Source: Oscillospiraceae bacterium (GTDB lineage: Bacteria; Bacillota_A; Clostridia; Oscillospirales; Oscillospiraceae). Taken from it: DNA of 36,383 bases. Below the pieces are notes generated by a model. That model worked only from the letters and a program-made list of their open reading frames with translations. It was not told the origin of the DNA and searched no databases. The stretch's first letter is position 1; every line of letters begins with the position of its first letter. A program made the translations under genes and the position numbers. The DNA is taken from contig SVLP01000026.1 of NCBI GenBank assembly GCA_015067895.1, forward strand, positions 1 to 36,383. Direction: 5' to 3'. Below, in pieces: positions 28,196 through 35,130 of the stretch.

Positions 28196-28551
28196 GAACG
28201 CTCAAGTGCCTTCGCTGCGGCAGTGCCATGAAATTTGGCATGCAGCAGAAGTTCCAGCTGGGCCAGACCGGCTTCCTGCTGGGCGACTGGCCGAATATCC
28301 TGGCGGGTGCCCTGGAGCTGGAGGTCTGGTTCTGCACCGACTGCGGCAAGGTGGAGTTCTTCGTCCCCGGCTCCGGCAATCGGAAGTCCGAGCCCGAGGA
28401 ATTTGATTTCGTCGGCTCCATGGTCAACGAGGGCATCGACTCCGTCAGCCTGGACGGTATGCCCCAGCGCAAATGCCCCACCTGCGGAAGAGAACACGAC
28501 TTCGACTACCCCAAGTGCCCCTACTGTAAGCACGATTATAACGCAAAATGA
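28192..28551 (+). CDS. Zinc-ribbon protein coupled to mrp
   Basis: The 119-residue product has four C-x-x-C pairs: Cys6/9, Cys48/51, Cys95/98 and Cys109/112. The last two form a zinc ribbon of the CPTCG...CPYC type, and the first two could make another. Between them is a domain with [15 protein letters not shown]. It is soluble and resembles small nucleic-acid-sensor-like Zn proteins in Firmicutes, but no specific family is asserted. Its start overlaps the mrp stop by 4 bp, so a role linked to metal or cluster handling is plausible. Alternatively it is a nucleic-acid or protein-interaction adaptor. A strong terminator follows. Confidence 0.82.
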   Translation: MRTLKCLRCGSAMKFGMQQKFQLGQTGFLLGDWPNILAGALELEVWFCTDCGKVEFFVPGSGNRKSEPEEFDFVGSMVNEGIDSVSLDGMPQRKCPTCGREHDFDYPKCPYCKHDYNAK

Positions 28552-28555
28552 ACGA

Positions 28556-28586
28556 ACGCCCGAAGCGGAATGCTTCGGGCGTTTTT
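28556..28586 (+). terminator. Terminator of the mrp operon
   Basis: ACGCCCGAAGC (28556-28566) and GCTTCGGGCGT (28572-28582) form an 11-bp stem followed by TTTT. Confidence 0.88.
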
Positions 28587-28612
28587 GTAATTCTGTATGG
28601 TGGGGGCATGAC

Positions 28613-28858
28613 ATCACCGACCAGGTACGATGACCGCCCAGCCAAAACAGTAGAACCAGCCTAAAGCTACCACTGTCATTGCGAGGAGCGAAGCGACGTG
28701 GCAATCTCCTGGTACTGCGTTCAAATTCGTACGGCGTACCAGGAGATTGCCACGGCCTATGGGCCTCGCAATGACGGAGCGGATTTTCGGTTACCGCTTC
28801 TTTTGTACCCAGGCAAATGGCTGAGCTGGTCGGCGGGGTCATGACCCCGCCCTACAGG
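28613..28858. repeat. Composite repeat containing cloverleaf copy C
   Basis: Core cloverleaf 28674-28775: outer TGTCATTGCGAG arm, main stem GTGGCAATCTCCTGGTAC perfectly paired over 18 bp with its complement, and GGCCTATGGGCC as side arm. To the right is a perfect 20-nt palindrome, GGCGGGGTCA and its complement (28832-28851), within TGGTCGGCGGGG...CCCTACAGG. To the left, CACCGACCA (28615-28623) is a partial inverted match to TGGTCGG. It fills nearly all of the 28587-28865 gap; no gene is seen there. Confidence 0.8.
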
Positions 28859-28865
28859 CGCAGAA

Positions 28866-29063
28866 TCAAAGGTTTCTCGAAAGAATATCCTCAATATAAT
28901 GCGTTCCGATGGACAATTCCTTATCAAAGGGGAACGTGAGATGTACTTTTTTGTCCTCGGATGAAATATGGATGACAGGATGATCGTCATCCGTCTTCGC
29001 GATGTACCAATAGTAGGCGACACCCTGATAGATCAGTTTTCTCTTGCCTTTTGTTGAGATCAT
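28866..29063 (-). CDS. Small hypothetical protein, about 65 residues
   Basis: The product from ATG 29061-29063 is 65 residues, with alternating strand-like segments (KRKLIYQGVAYYWYIAK, HPVIHISSEDKKVHLTFPF) and a C-terminus ending EDILSRNL. It looks like a small beta-rich single domain, soluble, family not recognised. The nucleotide composition is AT-richer than that of neighbours. It has no clear ribosome-binding site, and its start lies only 9 bp beyond the terminator of the CofE-like gene, so expression would depend on read-through or an internal start. It may be a leftover or a genuine small accessory gene. Confidence 0.45.
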   Translation of the reverse strand: MISTKGKRKLIYQGVAYYWYIAKTDDDHPVIHISSEDKKVHLTFPFDKELSIGTHYIEDILSRNL

Positions 29064-29071
29064 AGCATTTG

Positions 29072-29098
29072 AAAAAGTGGGCCGGTTTCCCGGCCCAC
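29072..29098 (-). terminator. Terminator of the CofE-like gene
   Basis: On the minus strand GTGGGCCGG pairs with CCGGCCCAC (stem arms 29077-29085 and 29090-29098), followed by TTTTT (29072-29076). Confidence 0.88.
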
Positions 29099-29104
29099 AA
29101 AGAA

Positions 29105-30304
29105 TCAATCGTTGGTGTAGTTATCGAAATAACCCTGGATATAGATGATGGGGGTGCCCTTGTCGCCGGAGCCGGAGGTCAGGTCGCAGAGGGAGCCGAT
29201 TAGGTCGGTCAGGCGGCGGGGGGTGGTGCCCTGGGCGGCCATGTTGCCAACCAGGCTGGAGCCGTCCTTGGCGGCGATCTTGCCCTTGATGGCCTCGCGC
29301 AGAGCCTCGCCGGACAGGTCGGCGAAGTCGTTGTCGGCCAGGTACTTCAGCTTCAGCTCGTTGGGGGTGCCCTCCAGACCGGGGGTGTAGGCGGGGGAGA
29401 CCACGGGGTCAGCCAGCTCCCAGATCTTGCCCACGGGATCCTTGAAGGCGCCGTCGCCGTAGACCATGACCTCGATGTGCTTGCCGGTGGCCTTCAGCAG
29501 GGAGTCCTGGATCTCCTCCACCAGCTTCTGGCACTCCTCCCGGGGGAAGAGCTTGACGGTCTCCTCGGTGGCCTTGTTGGAGCCCAGCAGACCGTAGCGT
29601 GCGTTCCAGCCGGAGCCGTCGATGGAGGTGGTCAGGATGTCGTCCAGGCCGCAGACGCGCTCAGCACCGGCGTTGCGCAGGAGCCGCTTGGTGCGGACGC
29701 GGGTGTGGATGTCGCAGTTGAGGACGTTCTTGGTGTAGTTCAGGATGGCGCGGCAGTCGTTGGCGAAGATGACCTCGCACTCGGCACCGCAGTCCTCGAC
29801 CAGCTTCTTGTAGTAGGCGACGTAGTCCACGCCGGTGAAGGGATGGACGGTGTAGCCGAACAGCTCGCGATACTTCTCCTCGGTCAGAACGTCAGAGTAG
29901 GGGTTGATGCCCTTCTCGTCCAGCATGTCCAGATCGATCAGATGGTTGCCCACCTCGTCGGAGGGGTAGCTCAGCATCAGCACGACCTTCTTGCAGCCCT
30001 TGGCGATGCCCCGCAGACAGATGGCGAAGCGGTTGCGGGAAAGGATGGGGAAGATGACGCCGACGGTCTCGCCGCCCAGCTTGGCGCGGACATCGGCGGC
30101 AATGTTGTCAACGGTGGCATAGTTGCCCTGGGCACGGGCCACGATGGCCTCGGTCATGGCGACGATGTCCCGGTTGCGGGGCTGCAGGCCGTCATACTTC
30201 ATGGCGTCGAGGATGCAGTCGGTGACGATCTTGACCATGTCATCACCCTGACGGATGATGGGGGCGCGGACGCCCATGGAAACGGTACCTAACATTCGGC
30301 TCAT
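29105..30304 (-). CDS. Coenzyme F420-0:L-glutamate ligase family protein (CofE-like)
   Basis: The 399-residue product begins with the family pattern GTVSMGVRAPIIRQGDD and continues with a CofE/F420_ligase-type domain containing NRDIVAMTEAIVARAQGN and FPILSRNRFAICLRGIAKG. Typical archaeal CofE is about 250 residues and adds glutamates to F420; this longer form is common in Clostridia that are not expected to make F420, so the true substrate is unknown. ATG 30302-30304 was chosen because GGAG is 9 nt upstream; another ATG at 30319 lies within that ribosome-binding site. No F420 biosynthesis genes are in the window. It is a single-gene unit with its own promoter and terminator. Confidence 0.8.
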   Translation of the reverse strand: MSRMLGTVSMGVRAPIIRQGDDMVKIVTDCILDAMKYDGLQPRNRDIVAMTEAIVARAQGNYATVDNIAADVRAKLGGETVGVIFPILSRNRFAICLRGIAKGCKKVVLMLSYPSDEVGNHLIDLDMLDEKGINPYSDVLTEEKYRELFGYTVHPFTGVDYVAYYKKLVEDCGAECEVIFANDCRAILNYTKNVLNCDIHTRVRTKRLLRNAGAERVCGLDDILTTSIDGSGWNARYGLLGSNKATEETVKLFPREECQKLVEEIQDSLLKATGKHIEVMVYGDGAFKDPVGKIWELADPVVSPAYTPGLEGTPNELKLKYLADNDFADLSGEALREAIKGKIAAKDGSSLVGNMAAQGTTPRRLTDLIGSLCDLTSGSGDKGTPIIYIQGYFDNYTND

Positions 30305-30361
30305 AAAAGAACACTCCAAACATGTAGTATAGTGTTAAGTGCTTTGCGCTCTTACTTTCAC

Positions 30362-30390
30362 ATTATAATGCAAGGATGCCCGTTTGTAAA
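30362..30390 (-). promoter_or_regulatory. Promoter of the CofE-like gene
   Basis: Minus-strand TTTACA (30385-30390) and TATAAT (30362-30367), spacing 17 bp. The leader is about 50 nt. Confidence 0.75.
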
Positions 30391-30444
30391 TCGTTTCACA
30401 TACAAAAAATCATGGAATTCCGTGAAAAATTTTCTTTGAAGCAA

Positions 30445-30475
30445 AAGAAGACCCCGCAGACGGTGTCTGCGGGGT
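30445..30475 (-). terminator. Terminator of the nagZ operon
   Basis: ACCCCGCAGAC and GTCTGCGGGGT (arms 30451-30461 and 30465-30475) form an 11-bp stem with a 3-nt loop. In minus orientation it is followed by CTTCTTTTG, only 5 bp after the nagZ stop. Confidence 0.82.
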
Positions 30476-30480
30476 ACGAA

Positions 30481-31668
30481 TTACAGAAGACCCAGATCCA
30501 TTTTCCACTGGATGATGCGCACGACGCTTTCCTGAAGCCGGGCTCGCGTGAGCCGACCGTCTTCCAGGGCCTGTACGATGGCGTCATACTGGACGTCAGA
30601 CCAGCTGGTGACGATCATATCGCAGCCCGCCAGGATCGCCTGAACCGCAGCCTCGCCCTCATCGAAGTATTCGCCGATGATGGGCTGGGTCAGGTCGTCG
30701 GTCATAATGACGCCCTTGAAGCCAAAGTCGCTGCGCAGGATGCGAATGACCTTTTCGGACAGGGACGCGGGCGCCGCAGGATCGAGCTTGGTGACAAGAC
30801 AGTGTCCGACCATGACCGCTCCCGCTCCGGCTTCAATGCCCTTCTGGAAGGGGACATAGTCGTAGGCCCGCAGATGCTCCGGGGAACGAACGTTGTCCAC
30901 CACCTTGCCGGTGTGATCGTCGCCGGGCAGATCTCCGAAGCCGGGGAAGTGCTTCAGCACCGCGCCGACGCCGTTTTGCTGCATGGACTTGACCATGGCG
31001 GCCACGGCTTCGCCGGTGGTCTTGGCGGTCTGGAAGAGGGAACGGTCGGCCATATAGGCGTCATCCTTGGTGACCACATCGCAGACCGGGGACAGATTGA
31101 CGTTGATGCCCACGCGACGGAGCAGCTGGGCCTTTTCGGCCTCCGTCTCCCGCAGGAGCTTCAGACCGCCCTCATAGTACAGGTCGTGGGGGGAGCGGAA
31201 CGCTTCCTTGCGGAAGGCCGAATGGGAGCTGATCCGGTTGATCGTGCCGCCCTCCTCGTCCACAGCCACGAGCAGCGGGATGGGGACGCGGGAGTGATAG
31301 TCGGTCAGCTCCGCCTTCAGGGATTCCGGCGTTTCGCCGTCGATGTCCTGGTCGCAGAGGATGACGCCGCCCACATGATGGGCATCGAGCAGCTCCTGGG
31401 CGCCGCCATAGGGACATTTCACCAGAAACAGCTGGGCGATCAGCTGTTCATCAGACAGCTCCGCAGCGATCTGGGCGGCGGTCAGTTTCACAGGGGCCTC
31501 CGTGGGCTTGGGCTGCGGCTTCGTCTCCTCCGTGGCCGCGGGCTCGGTGGGCTCCCAGGGCACATATTCGGTGGGATTGACGAACCGCTGATCCTCCGGG
31601 AGGGTGCAGCCGGTCAGCATCAGAAGACACAGGATCACGGCACAGATCGATAAGATGTTCTGCTTCAT
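30481..31668 (-). CDS. nagZ: Beta-N-acetylhexosaminidase lipoprotein (glycoside hydrolase family 3)
   Basis: The 395-residue product has a lipoprotein signal ending LTGC (Cys21), so it is probably anchored on the outer face of the membrane. A Thr/Pro/Glu linker (about 30-60) precedes the GH3 TIM barrel. Markers are DEEGGTINRIS, the KHFPGFG loop with the nearby D-D-H that supplies the His general acid in NagZ enzymes, and MTDDL with the nucleophile Asp. Such enzymes release N-acetylglucosamine from peptidoglycan fragments during wall turnover, and Gram-positive homologues are often exported. Start ATG 31666-31668, 5 bp after the membrane protein's stop, so they form an operon. No second GH3 C-terminal domain is present. 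Confidence 0.9.
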   Translation of the reverse strand: MKQNILSICAVILCLLMLTGCTLPEDQRFVNPTEYVPWEPTEPAATEETKPQPKPTEAPVKLTAAQIAAELSDEQLIAQLFLVKCPYGGAQELLDAHHVGGVILCDQDIDGETPESLKAELTDYHSRVPIPLLVAVDEEGGTINRISSHSAFRKEAFRSPHDLYYEGGLKLLRETEAEKAQLLRRVGINVNLSPVCDVVTKDDAYMADRSLFQTAKTTGEAVAAMVKSMQQNGVGAVLKHFPGFGDLPGDDHTGKVVDNVRSPEHLRAYDYVPFQKGIEAGAGAVMVGHCLVTKLDPAAPASLSEKVIRILRSDFGFKGVIMTDDLTQPIIGEYFDEGEAAVQAILAGCDMIVTSWSDVQYDAIVQALEDGRLTRARLQESVVRIIQWKMDLGLL

Positions 31669-31673
31669 CGGGA

Positions 31674-32513
31674 TCACCGCTCTGTGAAGAATTTGGCGTA
31701 GATGTACATGGTCACGGTACACATGGCACCGATCAGCAGGAACGCGGCGGTGTTGAAGTTGGCGAAAGCCATCCGGCCCATACCGAACAGATTCAGCACC
31801 ACCAGGAAGAACAGCACCGTAAGCCAGGAGAGGGCACTGACGGTGAACAGGGAGCCGAATTTCTGCTTGGTGAAGAACTGGAGCAGCACAGTATAGGCGT
31901 GGTTGCCGGGCTTCTTGTTGAGCAGGAAGAAGAGCTTGAACAGAAGCATCAGGAAGAACACCAGCAGCAGAAGGATGGCGATGATGTTGTACAGCCAGGA
32001 CAGGGGGAAGGGCCAGAACTTGATGAGGAACGCAGAGATCGCCGAATAGATGACCACTGCGGCAGTGCAGGAAAGGGTCTGGAACAGCACCCAGGTGGGG
32101 AACTGTCTGCCATTGTAATCAAAGGTGGCAACGGCGTTGATGAGGAACAGCAGGAAATAGAGCCGCACCAGCACCTGGGGCAGGGCGGTGTTCCAGCGAT
32201 CCAGCAGGCCCAGCGGATTGACCAGCGTCAGGGTCTCCTTGGAAACGGACAGGAAGGGCAGCTGGGAGAAACCGGACATGAAAGAGGGGGCCCAGATGTG
32301 ACCGGCGACGGCGACCATGTAGATGACCGCAAGCTTCAGCGCACCCAGGATGCCCCTGCAGAGCAGGCTGTTCTTGTTGAAGCGGGCATTGTAGACGCCT
32401 CCGACAGCGATGATGATGAGAAACGCCCAGAAGGGCCACTGTACATACTCGAACCAGCTCGCGCCGGTGAGGCTGTCGCCTACGGTATGGAACAGCGTCG
32501 TTAGTTTATCCAA
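31674..32513 (-). CDS. Multi-pass membrane protein upstream of nagZ
   Basis: The product is about 279 residues with roughly six to seven hydrophobic segments, including WPFWAFLIIIAVGGVY and a strongly hydrophobic LYNIIAILLLLVFFLMLLFKLFFLL. No conserved domain is recognised; it does not match EamA, VTT or ABC permeases. TTG 32511-32513 is preferred as start, with GGAGG about 11 nt upstream; ATG 32562-32564 would make an essentially leaderless message and places that GGAGG inside the gene. It precedes nagZ by 5 bp, so a role in wall turnover or in export of the lipoprotein partner is possible but unproven. Confidence 0.7.
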   Translation of the reverse strand: MDKLTTLFHTVGDSLTGASWFEYVQWPFWAFLIIIAVGGVYNARFNKNSLLCRGILGALKLAVIYMVAVAGHIWAPSFMSGFSQLPFLSVSKETLTLVNPLGLLDRWNTALPQVLVRLYFLLFLINAVATFDYNGRQFPTWVLFQTLSCTAAVVIYSAISAFLIKFWPFPLSWLYNIIAILLLLVFFLMLLFKLFFLLNKKPGNHAYTVLLQFFTKQKFGSLFTVSALSWLTVLFFLVVLNLFGMGRMAFANFNTAAFLLIGAMCTVTMYIYAKFFTER

Positions 32514-32571
32514 TTGGAGTACACCTCCATTTCGGGGATCGTAATTGATTTTCTTTGAAACCATATACTAT

Positions 32572-32600
32572 AGAATAGCAGATTTTCGCAGAAAGGTCAA
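32572..32600 (-). promoter_or_regulatory. Promoter of the membrane protein-nagZ operon
   Basis: Minus-strand TTGACC (32595-32600) and TATTCT (32572-32577), spacing 17 bp. Position supports the TTG start at 32513 rather than the ATG at 32564. Confidence 0.65.
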
Positions 32601-32604
32601 TATG

Positions 32605-32635
32605 AAAGAAACAGCCGCCAGGGCCTGGCGGCTGT
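32605..32635 (-). terminator. Terminator of the rplJ-rplL operon
   Basis: ACAGCCGCCAG (32611-32621) and CTGGCGGCTGT (32625-32635) form an 11-bp stem. In minus orientation TTTCTTTC follows. It lies 30 bp beyond the rplL stop and overlaps nothing else. Confidence 0.82.
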
Positions 32636-32665
32636 TTTGGTTTGCGGTTAGGGTTTCGGGATCAA

Positions 32666-33037
32666 TTACTTGATCTCGGCCTCGGCGCCAGCGGCCTTCA
32701 GCTCCTCGACCAGCTTCTCGGCATCTTCCTTGGAGATAGCCTCCTTCAGGGTCTTGGGGCAGTTGTCGACCAGCTCCTTGGCATCCTTCAGGCCCAGGCC
32801 GGTAGCGGCACGGACAACCTTGATGACGCCCAGCTTGGAAGCACCGGCGGACTTCAGGATGACGTCGAACTCGGTCTTCTCCTCGACTTCCTCAGCAGCA
32901 GCAGCGGGAGCGGCAACAGCAGCGGCAGCGGCGGAAACGCCGAAAACTTCCTCCAGAGTGTGAACCAGCTCGGACAGCTCCAGAACGGTCAGCTCCTTAA
33001 CCTGCTCAACCAGAGCAGTGATCTTCTCACTAGCCAT
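32666..33037 (-). CDS. rplL: 50S ribosomal protein L7/L12
   Basis: The 123-residue product is the acidic stalk protein that recruits translation factors. The N-terminal dimerisation helix ([20 protein letters not shown]), the Ala-rich hinge (about 36-52) and the C-terminal domain with [40 protein letters not shown] are all complete. AGGAGGATATTAAA precedes the ATG. It lies 65 bp downstream of rplJ in the usual order, and is likely translated from the same message several times per rplJ read, by strong initiation. Confidence 0.98.
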   Translation of the reverse strand: MASEKITALVEQVKELTVLELSELVHTLEEVFGVSAAAAAVAAPAAAAEEVEEKTEFDVILKSAGASKLGVIKVVRAATGLGLKDAKELVDNCPKTLKEAISKEDAEKLVEELKAAGAEAEIK

Positions 33038-33102
33038 TTTAATATCCTCCTAAAATGTAGTTAATTGTGTGAGTGTTTGTTTCTGATCGAATTAGGCAGC
33101 GA

Positions 33103-33630
33103 TCAGGCTTCTGCCTCGGCAGCGGGAGCGCTGCCATCCTTCTGCATACGGATCTGATCCAGAACGAATGCCAGAGAGGAGATGGGGGCCAGGAAGGTAC
33201 CCAGGACAGATGCGACCAGGGCGTTCTTGCTGGGCAGCTCGCCGAAACCGGACAGCTGCTCGCCGGACAGAACGGAGCCCTCGACGACGCCGCCCTTGAT
33301 GGACAGGGTCTTCAGCTTGTTCTTCTTGGCGAACTCGCAGACGATGCGAGCGGGGGCGATGGGATCGCCAGTGGTGATGGCCATTGCGGTAGTACCGTTC
33401 AGAACCTTGTCGAAGTCGTAACCAACATTCTTGGTAGCGAAACGAGTCAGAGTGTTCTTGACAACGGAGTACTCAACGCCGGCCTCACGGAACTGCTTAC
33501 GCAGCTCGTTGTCCTGTGCAACGGTGATACCCTTGTAGTCAACAAAGACGACGGAAGTAGCCTCCTGGATCTTACCGGTCAGCTGCTCGACGACGGCCTT
33601 CTTGCTTTCAAGAACCTTTGCGTTGGGCAT
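33103..33630 (-). CDS. rplJ: 50S ribosomal protein L10
   Basis: The 175-residue product forms the base of the L7/L12 stalk. It has the N-terminal LESKKAVVEQLTGKIQEATSVVFVDYKGITVAQ region, a globular rRNA-binding part with NTLTRFATKNVG, and a C-terminal helix (about 135-165) that binds L12 dimers. AGGTGAC precedes the ATG. Upstream is an L10 leader with an attenuator, so excess L10-L12 should repress the operon. In most bacteria rplJ directly follows rplKA; here two unrelated genes and a repeat lie between. Confidence 0.97.
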   Translation of the reverse strand: MPNAKVLESKKAVVEQLTGKIQEATSVVFVDYKGITVAQDNELRKQFREAGVEYSVVKNTLTRFATKNVGYDFDKVLNGTTAMAITTGDPIAPARIVCEFAKKNKLKTLSIKGGVVEGSVLSGEQLSGFGELPSKNALVASVLGTFLAPISSLAFVLDQIRMQKDGSAPAAEAEA

Positions 33631-33757
33631 GAGATGTCACCTCCGAAATAAAAAAGTGTCTTTCTGCCAAAGGACAGAAAGACACGCAGAAAAATCATGT
33701 TCAGCGCACCTCGGCGGGATTTACGACCTGATGTCAACCTGCTGTCTTTGGCAACAG
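33631..33757 (-). promoter_or_regulatory. L10 leader with attenuator
   Basis: The 125-nt leader of rplJ ends in a strong terminator: GTGTCTTTCTG paired with CAGAAAGACAC (33656-33666 with 33675-33685), then a T run at 33649-33655. Upstream, GCCGAGGTG and the stem around 33742-33753 match the general L10-binding leader of Firmicutes. TGCCAAAG followed by ACAG on the message can pair with the CTGTCCTTTGGCA segment overlapping the terminator loop (33665-33677 on the plus strand), giving an alternative structure. Confidence 0.82.
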
Positions 33758-33761
33758 GGGT

Positions 33762-33790
33762 ATAATATCACAGTGCGCAGAATTTGTCAA
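33762..33790 (-). promoter_or_regulatory. Promoter of rplJ-rplL
   Basis: Minus-strand TTGACA (33785-33790) and TATTAT (33762-33767), spacing 17 bp. This separates rplJL transcription from rplKA. Confidence 0.8.
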
Positions 33791-33827
33791 GCATTATTTT
33801 TGAAAAAAGTTTGATTTTTAAGGGGAA

Positions 33828-34202
33828 TCAGCGGGCCTGCTTTCGTTTGCCGTAAGCTACCAGAAAGGCGTTTGTTCCGAGCAGGTTCAGAATAAAGGGC
33901 AGGGAAAACGCACAGCCGATGAACCAAAGATAACCGATCTGCAGCAGGGAGACGGCGAAAAGGCTCCAGTACATGCCTCGTGTGGCCATACCCTTACAGG
34001 CCGCACAGACGGTGATGCCGGTGCAGATCAGCGGCAGCAGCACCGGGGTCGGGAAGAATGCAAACAGGGAAGTGGCCGTCACTTCTGTTTTTCCGTTGGT
34101 ACCCATATACAGGTAGTGGTATAGATCGGGAAGGAACCAGGTCACGAGACCCAGCCCGCTGCATGCACAGGCGGCGATAGACAAAACCTTTGTTTTGGTC
34201 AT
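33828..34202 (-). CDS. Small membrane protein of unknown function
   Basis: The 124-residue product has about four hydrophobic segments, near 6-24, 44-66, 74-92 and 93-112, and a short basic C-terminus (GKRKQAR). An exposed loop, LYMGTNGKTEV, follows the first helix. No family is recognised. ATG 34200-34202 has AGGAGG 9 nt upstream; a GTG at 34209-34211 would abut the ribosome-binding site. It has its own promoter, which resembles that of the next gene upstream. It lies between rplA and rplJ, an unusual place. Confidence 0.72.
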   Translation of the reverse strand: MTKTKVLSIAACACSGLGLVTWFLPDLYHYLYMGTNGKTEVTATSLFAFFPTPVLLPLICTGITVCAACKGMATRGMYWSLFAVSLLQIGYLWFIGCAFSLPFILNLLGTNAFLVAYGKRKQAR

Positions 34203-34223
34203 GGGGAACACCTCCTTACCCTT

Positions 34224-34251
34224 ATGATAGCAAAAAGGGGGGGATTGTCAA
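34224..34251 (-). promoter_or_regulatory. Promoter of the 124-residue membrane protein gene, CTTAAG type
   Basis: Minus-strand TTGACA (34246-34251) and TATCAT (34224-34229), spacing 16 bp with a run of seven C in the spacer. CTTAAG (34262-34267) is 10 bp upstream of the -35 box. Confidence 0.65.
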
Positions 34252-34272
34252 ATGAAGAATTCTTAAGAACAC

Positions 34273-34302
34273 AAAAACCCGGAAGGCCGAAGCCTTCCGG
34301 GT
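34273..34302 (-). terminator. Terminator of the lipoprotein gene
   Basis: ACCCGGAAGGC pairs with GCCTTCCGGGT (arms 34277-34287 and 34292-34302) around a 4-nt loop, with TTTTT following in minus orientation. Confidence 0.85.
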
Positions 34303-34310
34303 GGGTTAGA

Positions 34311-35021
34311 TCACTGCGCAGGAGCGAGGACGTTGGAAACGGCGTGGATGGTGCCGTTTTCCAGTCGGTTCAGGGTCAGCACCAGCTGGGCGGTGTCCAG
34401 AAATTCGCCGGTGTCGGGAATCCAGTAGCCGTCGATGGTGTAATGGATCACGATGGTTTGGCTGTCATCCTCCACGGCGGTGATGATGGGCACGCCGGGG
34501 AAGTAAGCGTCGGAGTGGTTGGAGCAGTAGGCATCCTCCGTTTCGATATAGCGCCACTCCTTGGGCATTGCTACATCCTTCAGCTCAATGCCGAAGGTCT
34601 GCCGGAGGATCTCCTCCATCTTCTCAACAGGCATGATCTGAAGATCCATATCCCGCATAAAGCCCTGTCCGAGGAGGAATTCCTCGGATTCGGGGGCGAT
34701 ATCATCCCAGCTGCCGGGATGCTCCACACCCAGGTAGAACAGGTAGTACAGGTCGATATCCTCGGGCTTTTCGAAAAGGCAGCCCAGGGAACGGGGGAGC
34801 CAGTTGGGCTCTGCGGCGAAGTCCAGGAGGGCTTCGTATTCGGCATAGTCGATCAGCGGTTCGGTGGTCTCAGGCGGGAGCGTCGGCTCAGCAGGTACCG
34901 TTGTTTCGGGCGGTGCGGTGGTTTCCGTGGGCAGGGGAGGGGCGGTGGTGGCCGGGGGCGGCGTTTTCACACAGCCGCAGAGCAGCAGCACCAGAGCCAG
35001 TACAAAAGCCAGTCGTTTCAT
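34311..35021 (-). CDS. Lipoprotein of unknown function
   Basis: The 236-residue product has a lipoprotein signal ending LLCGC (lipid Cys17) and a Pro/Thr-rich spacer (about 19-58) typical of proteins that cross the wall. The globular part (60-236) is acidic and aromatic, with LYYLFYLGVEHPGSWDDI and a late strand segment TIVIHYTIDGYWIPDTGEF. No enzyme motif is seen. ATG 35019-35021 has GGAGGT upstream. It is a single-gene unit with promoter and terminator. The shared promoter features suggest co-regulation with the neighbouring small membrane protein. Confidence 0.78.
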   Translation of the reverse strand: MKRLAFVLALVLLLCGCVKTPPPATTAPPLPTETTAPPETTVPAEPTLPPETTEPLIDYAEYEALLDFAAEPNWLPRSLGCLFEKPEDIDLYYLFYLGVEHPGSWDDIAPESEEFLLGQGFMRDMDLQIMPVEKMEEILRQTFGIELKDVAMPKEWRYIETEDAYCSNHSDAYFPGVPIITAVEDDSQTIVIHYTIDGYWIPDTGEFLDTAQLVLTLNRLENGTIHAVSNVLAPAQ

Positions 35022-35067
35022 GACAGATACCTCCTTTTGATGGGATGGGAAAGTACTTCCTACCTCT

Positions 35068-35095
35068 ATTATACAGGAGGGGGGGTGGTTGTCAA
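35068..35095 (-). promoter_or_regulatory. Promoter of the lipoprotein gene, CTTAAG type
   Basis: Minus-strand TTGACA (35090-35095) and TATAAT (35068-35073), spacing 16 bp with a run of seven C. CTTAAG (35106-35111) is again 10 bp upstream of the -35 box. Confidence 0.75.
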
Positions 35096-35130
35096 ATGAA
35101 AAAATCTTAAGTCGTATCAAAGGACTGTGG

